Position numbers and translations under genes: made by a program. Below, one piece after another: positions 9,719 to 19,259 of a stretch of DNA of 28,025 nt. The notes beneath the pieces were generated by a model. It saw nothing but the letters and a program-made list of their open reading frames with translations. It did no database searches and was not told where the DNA came from. Every line of letters starts with the position of its first letter. Position 1 is the first letter of the stretch. Origin of the DNA: Cristatella mucedo (taxonomy: Eukaryota > Bryozoa > Phylactolaemata > Cristatellidae); NCBI GenBank assembly GCA_009760855.2, contig WPIO01000545.1, forward strand, positions 1 to 28,025, written 5' to 3'.

Positions 9719-10968
9719 AATGTAATGTATCTCCCTCAGTAACTCCACAAAGTCATAAAGACCATGTGGGCGTTACGCAGGAGAGTTTTGTATAGCGCAC
9801 TCACAGCCTAAGCGGCTTTCGGTACGCATTCGGTAGCCAACAGACTTCGTCTCACGCAACAAAGAGAAAGTGGGAAGCATAGCAGAGTTAGGAGAGCAGT
9901 TGAGGTAGTGAGTGGCATAGAAGTAGCAGTTCAGGACCGCTGAAAAAGATGTGCCATAGTCGGCAGTTGGAGAGTAGATGTCGTTGCGTAAGAATTGTGG
10001 AAGCGAGTTCCACAGTCTAGGACCTGCAGAGCTAAAGCTTCTGTCGCCAACTGTCTTTAAGCGGAGGAATGGGACAGCTAATTTATTGTCCAAACAGGAC
10101 CTGAGGGCGCGAACAGGCTGAAACTGATGTAGCAGTTCAGCTAGGTATGAAGGAGCCAAGCCGTGGCGGGCCTTGTGGGTCAGCGTAAGAACTTTGCTCT
10201 GTATCCTTTGCTCAACCGGCAACCATCCTAGCTCTTCCAGCAAAGGTGATACGTGCAGAAACCGCTGGGACTTGAAGACCAGCCTTGCAGCCATATTCAT
10301 AGTCCGCTGTAGTGGCATAATAGCTTTCTTTGGTAGCCCAGCCAAAAGGGAATTACAATAATCAAGCCGAGGCAGAACTAAAGAGCTAGTTAAATTTTTT
10401 ACAAGCCACTGTGGGAGACAGCTTCTAATCTTGGATAGGGATCGGATGTGATGGCTAGCTGTAGAGGCAGTCTTCTGAATGAAGCTTTTGAAATTGAGGC
10501 AGCTGTCGAACACGACACCTAGATTACGAGCACGTGGTGAAGGTCGCACAATAGCATCGCCTATTAGAACAGCAAAGCCTTTTAATCCAGCCACACGCTT
10601 AGGGTGTCCTATGAGAAGCAGTTCGGTTTTATCGTCATTTAATTTCAGGAAGTTTTCCGACATCCAGGATCGAATATCGGCAAGGCAAGCATTCAGTTTC
10701 TCAGTTGCTGCAGCAGATTCCGACGGTTTAAATGACAAATACAACTGAGTATCGTCAGCATAGAAGTGATATCCTATTCCATGGGCCTTAATCACTTTTC
10801 CCAGAGGTTGTGTATAAATGGAGAACAGCAAGGGACCAAGTACAGACCCTTGAGGGACTCCACAGGTGACCCTTCTCATGTCTGAGACCTGACCCCCACA
10901 CGACACGGATTGAACACGATCAGACAAGTATGATTTAAACCACGCCAGTGCTTCGTCTCTCTGCAGCC
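9719..10968 (-). mobile_element. 5'-truncated L2/CR1-like LINE, family 2
   Basis: A second LINE family on the minus strand, clearly related to family 1 in protein but divergent in DNA. The 3' end is at about 9719, where the minus strand finishes in a short ACATTACATTA tail. RT homology begins abruptly near 10968, at the residues [12 protein letters not shown]. Motif A should lie upstream of that point and is missing, so the element is 5'-truncated. The coding part has no stop over about 400 codons, so the insertion is young. Another 3' scrap of this family is at 5932-6042. Confidence 0.85.
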
Positions 10969-11029
10969 GCACCCGCGGCGGGCGCCTGATCCTTGAGTCA
11001 TGTCCTGGCCCGACGTTAATTTTATGCAC
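9773..11029 (-). pseudogene. Family-2 LINE reverse transcriptase, C-terminal part fused to flanking sequence
   Basis: An uninterrupted 418-codon minus-strand frame. The first about 22 residues (Arg/Pro-rich) show no RT resemblance and probably come from flanking DNA. From about residue 24 it reads [11 protein letters not shown], then motif [11 protein letters not shown], motif [18 protein letters not shown], the C-terminal extension with [12 protein letters not shown], and GPRLWNSLP near the end. It lacks the endonuclease, the N-terminal RT and motif A, so it is not autonomous. The intact frame over the retained part and the absence of any promoter-like context argue for a young dead-on-arrival copy rather than a host gene. 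Confidence 0.85.
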
Positions 11030-11360
11030 CGCCGCCGCTCGTGCACTAAGCGGAGATTTAAATCATTTAAACAGACCTCGGCCTTTTCAGAGCGTTACCC
11101 TAAGTCACAGGGCGGTCCAGCCTCCGGTCTCCTTTAGACACTCGATTGCTGTAAAGCAACTATCGCACGCGGAGCCTTAGGACTGCTGTATGAAGCTAAA
11201 TAGCTAAAACCAAAATAAGTCTTTCGATAGCAGGACTCAAATCCTAAAAATTAAGGTCGTTCTTGCTAAGTACTCTTAGCTCATCTTCAGGTAATCTTGC
11301 TAGCTGGCTGCTCGACTTGATTGGCGGTTCCCCCATTATATTACATCACAGCCGACGAAG
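10969..11360. other. No gene seen
   Basis: Flanking sequence of the family-2 LINE. No frame of note after 11029 and no recognisable element until the LINE scrap at 11361. Confidence 0.4.
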
Positions 11361-11438
11361 TGCAGCAAATTTAAAGCGCCTAGTAAGAGAGTGAGTTCTG
11401 TGAGGGCACTTTATCAAGTGTATTGTAATTATTATTAC
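11361..11438 (+). mobile_element. Family-1 LINE 3'-terminal scrap
   Basis: Matches, in plus orientation, the last about 75 bases of the family-1 element. 'gcagcaaatttaaagcgcctag', a GA-rich run, 'gttctgtgagggcactttatcaagtg' and an ATT-rich tail align with the reverse complement of 3385-3465. Only the extreme 3' end was inserted. Confidence 0.75.
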
Positions 11439-12284
11439 ATATATTTTGTGCATGCAACCATCATCGGTAAATCGTCGTAGGACTGGAATGCCTGAGAGTA
11501 GCTTCTAACCCTAATTTATGTGTAAGTTGTTTCATTAGAATTAATTTACTTGTGCGAAACGTGAGAACCTGCATCATGTCGGCTGAAGTCTACCCAGTAG
11601 CAGAATATCGGCTATCGAACGGCTTTGGAGAATTCAAAGGTTAGTAGCAGGGCAGCTGCACAGGAATAGAAAATGTTCTTTCAGTAGGTACATGTTTAGA
11701 AATACTTAGCGTTCAAGTTGCTTTGCTGTAGCCAATGGACCACTGTCCCACATGAGCGTACGAGAAAACAGTTTGCCTCCACATCATAGTCCTAGCATTT
11801 ACTGATTGAAGCTCAACCTTACAAATCCTACTGTAAGCCTTAAATATTAAGGCTCTTGGCACTCTGCTAGGCTCTCGCATGCTCCACTCAGCTTAGCCGT
11901 TCACGCAGGATAGAAAATCCCTAAATTTGAAGGTCTTGATGTTAAATCTAGCTCAACTTGAGAATCGTATAATCACATTGTTTGCGCTATTTTTAATAAA
12001 GCCAAGCTCAAAGTGTCTCTGATTGTGTGTACTGCTATTTAAATTATGTTCTGACGTCGTGGTGCTTCTTGCGAAGGCGGTAAACAACTCACATATAATC
12101 ATTCTATTAGACTCAATTAAAACGCGTTAATCCATGTGCAATGCATGCTACATAACAAAGTTTCTCACACAAGGGCACCACCATTTTCTCTCCTAACGTA
12201 AGACATTTGATTTTCTGAGCGAACAAGGCTGGCACTAGAGATATTTTTATTGAGCTCGTTTGTTGTTTTGTCTTTTCGCTTAAG
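11439..12284. other. Presumed intron or 5' flank of the mucin-like gene
   Basis: AT-rich, no long frame. A short ATG frame at 11576-11639 (21 codons, beginning MSAEVYPVAEYR) ends at a reasonable donor, AAAG followed by GTTAGT. It would be phase 1, which does not match the phase-0 acceptor at 12284, so I do not join them. From 12255 a T-rich tract leads to the acceptor. Confidence 0.35.
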
Positions 12285-12350
12285 AGTTCAAGCAGACAAG
12301 TACCGGTAGATCTATCAAGTCAGAGTACCGGTGAAAAAACTAGCGGCGAG
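12285..12350 (+). other. Probable exon sequence upstream of the first ATG, with 3' splice acceptor
   Basis: The frame of the big ORF stays open upstream of its first ATG to a TGA at 12216. At 12255-12284 lies a polypyrimidine tract, 'tttgttgttttgtcttttcg', ending in AG at 12283-12284. Cutting there gives a codon-phase-0 exon start. The 22 extra residues are Ser/Thr/polar-rich (SSSRQVPVDLSSQSTG), the same composition as the protein that follows. This suggests the ATG at 12351 is internal and the signal peptide is encoded on an unseen upstream exon. CAG at 12293-12295 is an alternative acceptor in another phase. Confidence 0.5.
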
Positions 12351-15300
12351 ATGAACGGGTCAATGATGATGGTGGAGCATCCTGGCAGCACAAGCGGTCA
12401 GCCGCTGAATGACGCGACGACTCGAGCAGCGGAAAATGCGACAGCACAGCTTAATGAGACCGGAGGGGCAGGACGTGTGTCTCCCACTGAAACCTCTGCC
12501 ATGTCAACCGTGGCTCCCACAATTGCAGCATCGCCGACAGCAGCATCGGATACCTATAATTCACTGACGATATCAGCAGAACTCTTGCAAGCAAATTTCT
12601 CTTCGATAGTCTCCAATAATGCAATGGCGACATCTAACATTTCTTTAGACTCCAAATTGCTTGCATCCGGAGATGGATTGATGACTAGTAATGTAAGAAA
12701 ATCAGCCTTGTTTACGAAGATTATGACTGATTTATCAGCCTCAAGCTCTTTGGAAATCGGCTCGGGGGATAGGCCACTCGAATCCAAAGTGCCTCCGATA
12801 TCAACAACTAATGCGAAGGCTAGCTCTGAAGGCATCACCTCGCCAAAATACCCCGATACCACGTTGAAAGACTCTCCAGGTTCCTCGATGGAAACTGCCA
12901 CTTTGACTACGTCAATACCATTCAAGGATTCTTCTTTCACGTCTACAACACCAGAGTCCATATTGTCTTCGATATCCACAACTGATGCGAAGGCTAGCTC
13001 TGAAGGCATCATCTCACCGAAATACCCCGATACCACGTTGAAAGGCTCTCCAGGTTCCCCGTTGGAAATTGCCACTTTGACTACGTCGATACTATCTAAG
13101 GATTCTTCTTTCACTACTACAATACCAGAGTCTATATTGCCTTCGATATCAACAACTGATGCGAAGGCTAGCTCTGAAGGCATCACCTCGCCGAAATACC
13201 CCGATACCACGTTGAAAGACTCTCCAGGTTCCCCGTTGGAAATTGCCACTTTGACTACGTCGATACCATCTAAGGATTCTTCTTTCACTACTACAACACC
13301 AGAGTCTATGTTGTCTTTAATATCAACAATGGATGCTAAGGCTAGCTCTGAAGGCATCACCTCGCCGAAATACCCCGGTACCACGTTGAAAGACTCTCCA
13401 GGTTCCCCGATGGAAACTGCTACTTTCACTACGTCAATACCATCTAAGGATTCTTCTTTCACTTCTACGACACCAGAGTCCATATTGTCTTCGATATCAA
13501 CAACTGATGCGAAGGCTACCTCTGAAGGTATCACCTCGCCGAAATACCCCGATACCACGTTGAAAGACTCTCCAGGCTCCCCGATGGAAATTGCCACTTT
13601 GACTACGTCAATACCATTCAAGGATTCTTCTTTCACTACTACAACACCAGAGTCTATATTGCCTTCGATATCAACAAAGGATGCGAAGGCTAGCTCTGAA
13701 GGCATCACCTCGCCGAAATACCCTGATACCACGTTGAAAGACTCTCCAGGTTCCCCGATGGAAATTGCTACTTTGACTACGTCGATACCATTCAAGGATT
13801 CTTCTTTCACTACTACAACACCAGAGTCTATATTGCCTTCGATATCAACAACTGATGCGACGGCTACCTCTGAAGGCATCACCTCGCCGAAATACCCTGA
13901 TACCACGTTGAAAGGCTCTCCAGGTTCGCCGATGGAAATTGCCACTACGTCAATAACATCTAAGGATTCTTCTTTCACTTCTACAACACCAGAGTCCATA
14001 TTGTCTTCGATATTTACAACTGATGCGAAGGCTAGCTCTGAAGGCATCACCTCGCCGAAATACCCCGGTACCACGTTGAAAGACTCTCCAGGTTCCCCGA
14101 TGGACATTGACACTTTGACTACGTCAATACCATTCAAGGATTCTTCTTTCACTACTACAACACCAGAGTCTATATTGCCTTCGATATCAACAACGGATGC
14201 GAAGGCTAGCTCTGAAGGCATCACCTCGCCGAAATACCCCGATACCACGTTGAAAGGCTCTCCAGGTTCCCCGTTGGAAATTGCCACTTTGACTACGTCG
14301 ATACTATCTAAGGATTCTTCTTTCACTACTACAATACCAGAGTCTATATTGCCTTCGATATCAACAACTGATGCGAAGGCTAGCTCTGAAGGCATCACCT
14401 CGCCGAAATACCCAGATACCACGTTGAAAGACTCTCCAGGTTCCCCGTTGGAAATTGCCACTTTGACTACGTCGATACCATCTAAGGATTCTTCTTTCAC
14501 TACTACAACACCAGAGTCTATGTTGTCTTTGATATCAACAATGGATGCTAAGGCTAGCTCTGAAGGCATCACCTCGCCGAAATACCCCGGTACCACGTTG
14601 AAAGACTCTCCAGGTTCCCCGATGGAAACTGCTACTTTCACTACGTCAATACCATCTAAGGATTCTTCTTTCACTTCTACGACACCAGAGTCCATATTGT
14701 CTTCGATATCAACAATTGATGCGAAGGCTACCTCTGAAGGTATCACCTCGCCGAAATACCCCGATACCACGTTGAAAGACTCTCCAGGCTCCCCGATGGA
14801 AATTGCCACTTTAACTACGTCAATACCATTCAAGGATTCTTCTTTCACTACTACAACACCAGAGTCTATATTGCCTTCGATATCAACAAAGGATGCGAAG
14901 GCTAGCTCTGAAGGCATCACCTCGCCGAAATACCCTGATACCACGTTGAAAGACTCTCCAGGTTCCCCGATGGAAATTGCCACTTTGACTACGTCGACAC
15001 TATCTAAGGATTCTTTTTTCACTTCTACAACACCAGAGTCTATGTTGTCTTTGATATCAACAACTGATGCGAAGGCTAGCTCTGAAGGCATCACCTTACC
15101 GAAATACCCCGATACCACGTTGAAAGACTCTCCAGGTTCCCCGATGGAAATTGCCACTTTGACTACGTCAATACCATTCAAGGATTCTTCTTTCACTACT
15201 ACAACACCAGAGTCTATATTGCCTTCGATATCAACAAAGGATGCGAAGGCTAGCTCTGAAGGCATCACCTCGCCGAAATACCCTGATACCACGTTGAAAG

Positions 15301-18300
15301 ACTCTCCAGGTTCCCCGATGGAAACTGCTACTTTGACTACGTCAATACCATCTAAGGATTCTTCTTTCACTTCTACGACACCAGAGTCCATATTGTCTTC
15401 GATATCAACAACTGATGCGAAGGCTACCTCTGAAGGTATCACCTCGCCGAAATACCCCGATACCACGTTGAAAGACTCTCCAGGCTCCCCGATGGAAATT
15501 GCCACTTTGACTACGTCAATACCATTCAAGGATTCTTCTTTCACTGCTACAACACCAGAGTCTATATTGCCTTCGATATCAACAAAGGATGCGAAGGCTA
15601 GCTCTGAAGGCATCACCTCGCCGAAATACCCTGATTCAACGTTGAAAGACTCTCCAGGTTCCCCGATGGAAATTGCCACTTTGACTACGTCGATACTATC
15701 TAAGGATTCTTCTTTCACTTCTACAACACCAGAGTCTATGTTGTCTTTGATATCAACAACTGATGCGAAGGCTAGCTCTGAAGGCATCACCTCGCCGAAA
15801 TACCCCGATACCACGTTGAAAGACTCTCCAGGTTCCCCGTTTGAAATTGCCACTTTGACTACGTCGATACCATCTAAGGATTCTTCTTTCACTACTACAA
15901 CACCAGAGTCTATGTTGTCTTTGATATCAACAATGGATGCTAAGGCTAGCTCTGAAGGCATCACCTCGCCGAAATACCCCGGTACCACGTTGAAAGACTC
16001 TCCAGGTTCCCCGATGGAAACTGCTGCTACTTTGACTACGTCAATACCATTTAAGGATTCTTCTTTCACTTCTACGACACCGGAGTCCATATTGTCTTCG
16101 ATATCAACAACTGATGCGAAGGCTACCTCTGAAGGTATCACCTCGCCGAAATACCCCGATACCACGTTGAAAGACTCTCCAGGCTCCCCGATGGAAATTG
16201 CCACTTTGACTACGTCAATACCATTTAAGGATTCTTCTTTCACTACTACAACACCAGAGTCTATATTGCCTTCGATATCAACAAAGGATGCGAAGGCTAG
16301 CTCTGAAGGCATCACCTCGCCGAAATACCCTGATACCACGTTGAAAGACTCTCCAGGTTCCCCGATGGAAATTGCTACTTTGACTACGTCGATACTATCT
16401 AAGGATTCTTCTTTCACTTCTACAACACCAGAGTCTATGTTGTCTTTGATATCAACAATGGATGCGAAGGCTAGCTCTGAAGGCATCACCTTACCGAAGT
16501 ACCCCGATACCACGTTGAAAGACTCTCCAGGTTCCCCGATGGAAATTGCCACTTTGACTACGTCGATACTATCCAAGGATTCTTCTTTCACTTCTACAAC
16601 ACCAGAGTCCATATTGTCTTCGATATCAACAACTGATGCGAAGGCTAGCTCTGAAGGCATCACCTCACCGAAATACCCCGGTACCACGTTGAAAGGCTCT
16701 CCAGGTTCGCCGATGGAAATTGCCACTACGTCAATAACATCTAAGGATTCTTCTTTCACTTCTACAACACCAGAGTCCATATCGTCTTCGATATCAACAA
16801 CTGATGCGAAGGCTAGCTCTGAAGGCATCACCCCGCCGAAATACCCCGATACCACGTTGAAAGACTCTCCAGGTTCCTCGATGGAAATTGCCACTTTGAC
16901 TACGTCAAAACCATCCAAGGATTCTTCTTTCACTTCTACAACACCAGAGTCCATATCGTCGGCAGCTGCTGGGAACAAAACAATTCTAAGCTCCATGACT
17001 ACGGGAGTAGTCATATTCGGGGAGACGTCTTCCTTGCAGTCTAATAAGGGTAAGTCGGCAATACCAGTTGGAACGTCAGCACTCCCAAACAATCCAACAA
17101 CGGCATCACAGTCAGCATCCAGTAGAACGACTTTGGTGTCACCCTACGCAGCCATGTTGCTTTCGTCTACCTCTAATGAGTCTTTGTCGCTTGAGCTTAC
17201 AAATTCCACAACTGAGCCTTCCTTATTTCAAGTATCAGAGGATTTTAGCATGCGGTTTCCAACGGAAGTATTGTCCATAACCCCGACAAAGTCAGAAGCA
17301 TCGACAGCTACTAAACCGAACTCGTTGATATCCGCAATCGCTGCTGAAGCTTCACTTCCTAAACTTACGTCATATATTTCAATGGTAAAGTCTTACGATG
17401 AAACCATTTCGGGAGGTAGCATTCGGTCATCGTCATTGCCATCGACTGAAGTAAAATCTGCACTTACTACCACATCGGAGATAAGGGAATCGGCTGGGAA
17501 AAGCCACAATGACATATTGAGCACAGTCAACTTATTTACGGATTTGATAGTTGATACTTCTAGCCAATTCAAAAAAGCTACGTCGCAAAAATATTTTACA
17601 CTTTTACCATCAACTCTCCTCACTGATGTCGCGTTTGCAACACAGACTTTGATTCCAACTAAGCCATCAATGGTGACTTTATCTCCAAAGGCAATTGCTT
17701 TGCCTCTCGTGGAAACCACGAGTTATTTGCGGAAATCTCCAGAAAATACAGCGTCAATACCTATGGAAAGGGCATCGGCCACTGCCAGCAAAGCTACGCC
17801 AGAGCTGCTATCTGACTTTGCACCTACGAATTCCACAGAGCCTACATCGATGCGTGAAATTCGCACAGCTTTGAAAAATGCCGTAGAATCCTCACCGTCA
17901 CCAGAGGTCACATTGATGTTAGCTACGGCATTTAGTAAAACAGCATCAACATTAACCACTAAAACAGCAATGCTGTCGTCCACGCCTGTTCATTCCTCAC
18001 AACTTTCACTTATGACGGCCACAGCTACGCCTTCCACATTTATAGTACCTGAGGATTTGTATTCCCTGTCGTCAACACAGTTATTCTCTGCTACGCCTTC
18101 ATATAAAGCACTTGTCGCGTCATCAATGACAGCATCACCCTCGTTAATCATCAACCCTGACTCTTTAATTCAGTCAACCGCTGCTAAGACTTCGACTCTT
18201 CAATTGACGTCTTTAGAGACATATATAATGACGTCACACGATCGAACGATCACAAGTGAAAACTCGACGTCGTCATTGCCGTCACCTTCTGAACCAAATT

Positions 18301-19259
18301 TCTTATTTTCGTCTAAAATCGCTGAATCAGATTCATCAACTCATATATACCAAAGTACTGTTGCTCTCAAGAACAGCTCCCCAGTGGAATCAAAAGCGGA
18401 TACACTGGAATTATTCAAAACGACCATTTCACAAAGAAATATTACCGTGACGCCATCGAGTTACTTCAGTGAAATTGCAGAAGCAATGCAGGCTGGAACT
18501 CCATCAATTTCATCCACGTCGATCTTAACCCTGCATGAAACTAGTACGTCACCACATGTGGTGCCGATGACCGAAGCGCGGAATTATCCTGAGATCTCAT
18601 TGCCGGTAGCTACGAGTGATGCATCAGCTGCAACAATCAAAGCTACGACACTGCCTCTGCCTGACCTTGTCCAACTAACTTCCATTATGCCCACAGTAAT
18701 AGACGGCACAGACACTGCTTTCAAAGCAGATGGAGCCTTGTCGTCAACTCAGGCCACTCTAACGCTACCTTCAGGGGTCGTGTCACATGCTTACAGCGGA
18801 ATTATGTCAACGAAAGCAACGGATTTAAATACAGAAACTGCACTGATTAATTCCGCTGGTTTCTTATCTGTTTCGGCTTCCATGTTTTCTGAAGTTCCTA
18901 AAAAAGATAAATTAAGTTTATTCCCATTGATGGGAGACAGTTCATTGATGGGAGACAGTACTGCGCAACCGACTTCGACGGGTGTCGTTTCAGAGCTGGC
19001 GGAAACCTCCTGGTCAGATGCTTATGACCACATCCTCATTTCCGACTCTCATACATCTGAATACAATTCATTCAGGCCAGTAGTACAATCTTACGAGGGC
19101 TTTTTGAATGACACTGAGGTTTCCCGATCACCAATAATAGATACATCGGTTTCCAATATGCCTTCACGATATGATCCACTGACAACGTCAGACAAGATGC
19201 TGGCGGGTTCCAGCTTGGCTACAGATATACTGGTGTCGCGCTTATTTCATCTGCACTAG
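12351..19259 (+). CDS. Giant Ser/Thr-rich mucin-like tandem-repeat protein (2302 aa in one exon)
   Basis: A single open frame of 2302 codons. Residues 1-154 are Ser/Thr/Ala-rich with several N-glycosylation sequons (NAT, NET, NFS, NIS). Residues 155-1537 are 24 tandem units of 58 residues with the landmarks SEGITSPKYP, TLKDSPGSP, KDSSFT and TPES. Residues 1538-2302 are non-tandem Ser/Thr-rich sequence containing an old duplication of about 280 residues. I find no cysteine and only one tryptophan, so an extended, disordered, heavily O-glycosylated stalk is likely. No signal peptide, transmembrane segment or folded domain is visible, so 5' (and perhaps 3') exons are probably missing. All indels between repeat units are multiples of three, which supports translation. 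By composition it is most like a secreted or membrane mucin. Substrate, partner and exact role are unknown. A possible ATTAAA poly(A) signal follows at 19347. Confidence 0.8.
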   Translation: MNGSMMMVEHPGSTSGQPLNDATTRAAENATAQLNETGGAGRVSPTETSAMSTVAPTIAASPTAASDTYNSLTISAELLQANFSSIVSNNAMATSNISLDSKLLASGDGLMTSNVRKSALFTKIMTDLSASSSLEIGSGDRPLESKVPPISTTNAKASSEGITSPKYPDTTLKDSPGSSMETATLTTSIPFKDSSFTSTTPESILSSISTTDAKASSEGIISPKYPDTTLKGSPGSPLEIATLTTSILSKDSSFTTTIPESILPSISTTDAKASSEGITSPKYPDTTLKDSPGSPLEIATLTTSIPSKDSSFTTTTPESMLSLISTMDAKASSEGITSPKYPGTTLKDSPGSPMETATFTTSIPSKDSSFTSTTPESILSSISTTDAKATSEGITSPKYPDTTLKDSPGSPMEIATLTTSIPFKDSSFTTTTPESILPSISTKDAKASSEGITSPKYPDTTLKDSPGSPMEIATLTTSIPFKDSSFTTTTPESILPSISTTDATATSEGITSPKYPDTTLKGSPGSPMEIATTSITSKDSSFTSTTPESILSSIFTTDAKASSEGITSPKYPGTTLKDSPGSPMDIDTLTTSIPFKDSSFTTTTPESILPSISTTDAKASSEGITSPKYPDTTLKGSPGSPLEIATLTTSILSKDSSFTTTIPESILPSISTTDAKASSEGITSPKYPDTTLKDSPGSPLEIATLTTSIPSKDSSFTTTTPESMLSLISTMDAKASSEGITSPKYPGTTLKDSPGSPMETATFTTSIPSKDSSFTSTTPESILSSISTIDAKATSEGITSPKYPDTTLKDSPGSPMEIATLTTSIPFKDSSFTTTTPESILPSISTKDAKASSEGITSPKYPDTTLKDSPGSPMEIATLTTSTLSKDSFFTSTTPESMLSLISTTDAKASSEGITLPKYPDTTLKDSPGSPMEIATLTTSIPFKDSSFTTTTPESILPSISTKDAKASSEGITSPKYPDTTLKDSPGSPMETATLTTSIPSKDSSFTSTTPESILSSISTTDAKATSEGITSPKYPDTTLKDSPGSPMEIATLTTSIPFKDSSFTATTPESILPSISTKDAKASSEGITSPKYPDSTLKDSPGSPMEIATLTTSILSKDSSFTSTTPESMLSLISTTDAKASSEGITSPKYPDTTLKDSPGSPFEIATLTTSIPSKDSSFTTTTPESMLSLISTMDAKASSEGITSPKYPGTTLKDSPGSPMETAATLTTSIPFKDSSFTSTTPESILSSISTTDAKATSEGITSPKYPDTTLKDSPGSPMEIATLTTSIPFKDSSFTTTTPESILPSISTKDAKASSEGITSPKYPDTTLKDSPGSPMEIATLTTSILSKDSSFTSTTPESMLSLISTMDAKASSEGITLPKYPDTTLKDSPGSPMEIATLTTSILSKDSSFTSTTPESILSSISTTDAKASSEGITSPKYPGTTLKGSPGSPMEIATTSITSKDSSFTSTTPESISSSISTTDAKASSEGITPPKYPDTTLKDSPGSSMEIATLTTSKPSKDSSFTSTTPESISSAAAGNKTILSSMTTGVVIFGETSSLQSNKGKSAIPVGTSALPNNPTTASQSASSRTTLVSPYAAMLLSSTSNESLSLELTNSTTEPSLFQVSEDFSMRFPTEVLSITPTKSEASTATKPNSLISAIAAEASLPKLTSYISMVKSYDETISGGSIRSSSLPSTEVKSALTTTSEIRESAGKSHNDILSTVNLFTDLIVDTSSQFKKATSQKYFTLLPSTLLTDVAFATQTLIPTKPSMVTLSPKAIALPLVETTSYLRKSPENTASIPMERASATASKATPELLSDFAPTNSTEPTSMREIRTALKNAVESSPSPEVTLMLATAFSKTASTLTTKTAMLSSTPVHSSQLSLMTATATPSTFIVPEDLYSLSSTQLFSATPSYKALVASSMTASPSLIINPDSLIQSTAAKTSTLQLTSLETYIMTSHDRTITSENSTSSLPSPSEPNFLFSSKIAESDSSTHIYQSTVALKNSSPVESKADTLELFKTTISQRNITVTPSSYFSEIAEAMQAGTPSISSTSILTLHETSTSPHVVPMTEARNYPEISLPVATSDASAATIKATTLPLPDLVQLTSIMPTVIDGTDTAFKADGALSSTQATLTLPSGVVSHAYSGIMSTKATDLNTETALINSAGFLSVSASMFSEVPKKDKLSLFPLMGDSSLMGDSTAQPTSTGVVSELAETSWSDAYDHILISDSHTSEYNSFRPVVQSYEGFLNDTEVSRSPIIDTSVSNMPSRYDPLTTSDKMLAGSSLATDILVSRLFHLH
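12813..16961 (+). repeat. Coding minisatellite: 24 units of 174 bp
   Basis: Unit starts were tracked by the Ala-Lys-Ala codons: 12813, 12987, then every 174 bases, with the last at 16806. Twenty-one full units are 174 bp. Units 7 (13857) and 23 lack the same 6 bp (Leu-Thr in TLTTS), unit 19 has 3 extra bases (an additional GCT), and unit 24 is cut at 156 bp. Summing these offsets predicts 16806 for unit 24, which is where it is. Units fall into recurring types (for example K/T at position 2, D/G after KYP, IPSK, IPFK or ILSK, and endings STTD, STMD or STKD), which reveals higher-order duplication. Confidence 0.95.
17126..18790 (+). repeat. Ancient diverged internal duplication, two copies of about 280 codons
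   Basis: The protein from about 17126-17943 aligns with that from about 17944-18790. Ordered matches are TTLVSPYAAMLLSST with TLTTKTAMLSST, LPSTEVK with LPSPSEP, QFKKATSQKYFTLLPS with LFKTTISQRNITVTPS, and SPEVTLMLATAFS with LPSGVVSHAYS. The spacing between copies is near 840 bases at several anchors. DNA identity is low, so this duplication is far older than the 174-bp array. Confidence 0.6.

Noticed and set aside
17040-17056. Strong donor-like AAGG/GTAAGT inside the mucin-like ORF
   Set aside because: The match to a 5' splice site is very good, but it is phase 1, the ORF continues open for 2.2 kb, and no phase-matching acceptor was found. It remains a possible alternative donor only.
12554-17092. 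A 1512-codon antisense open frame over the repeat array
   Set aside because: The unit is 174 bp, divisible by three, so a frame without a stop in one unit is open in all of them. Its length reflects the tandem structure rather than independent selection. It ends soon after the array on both sides, and its Val/Ser/Asp/Gly-rich product is a shadow of the sense repeat.
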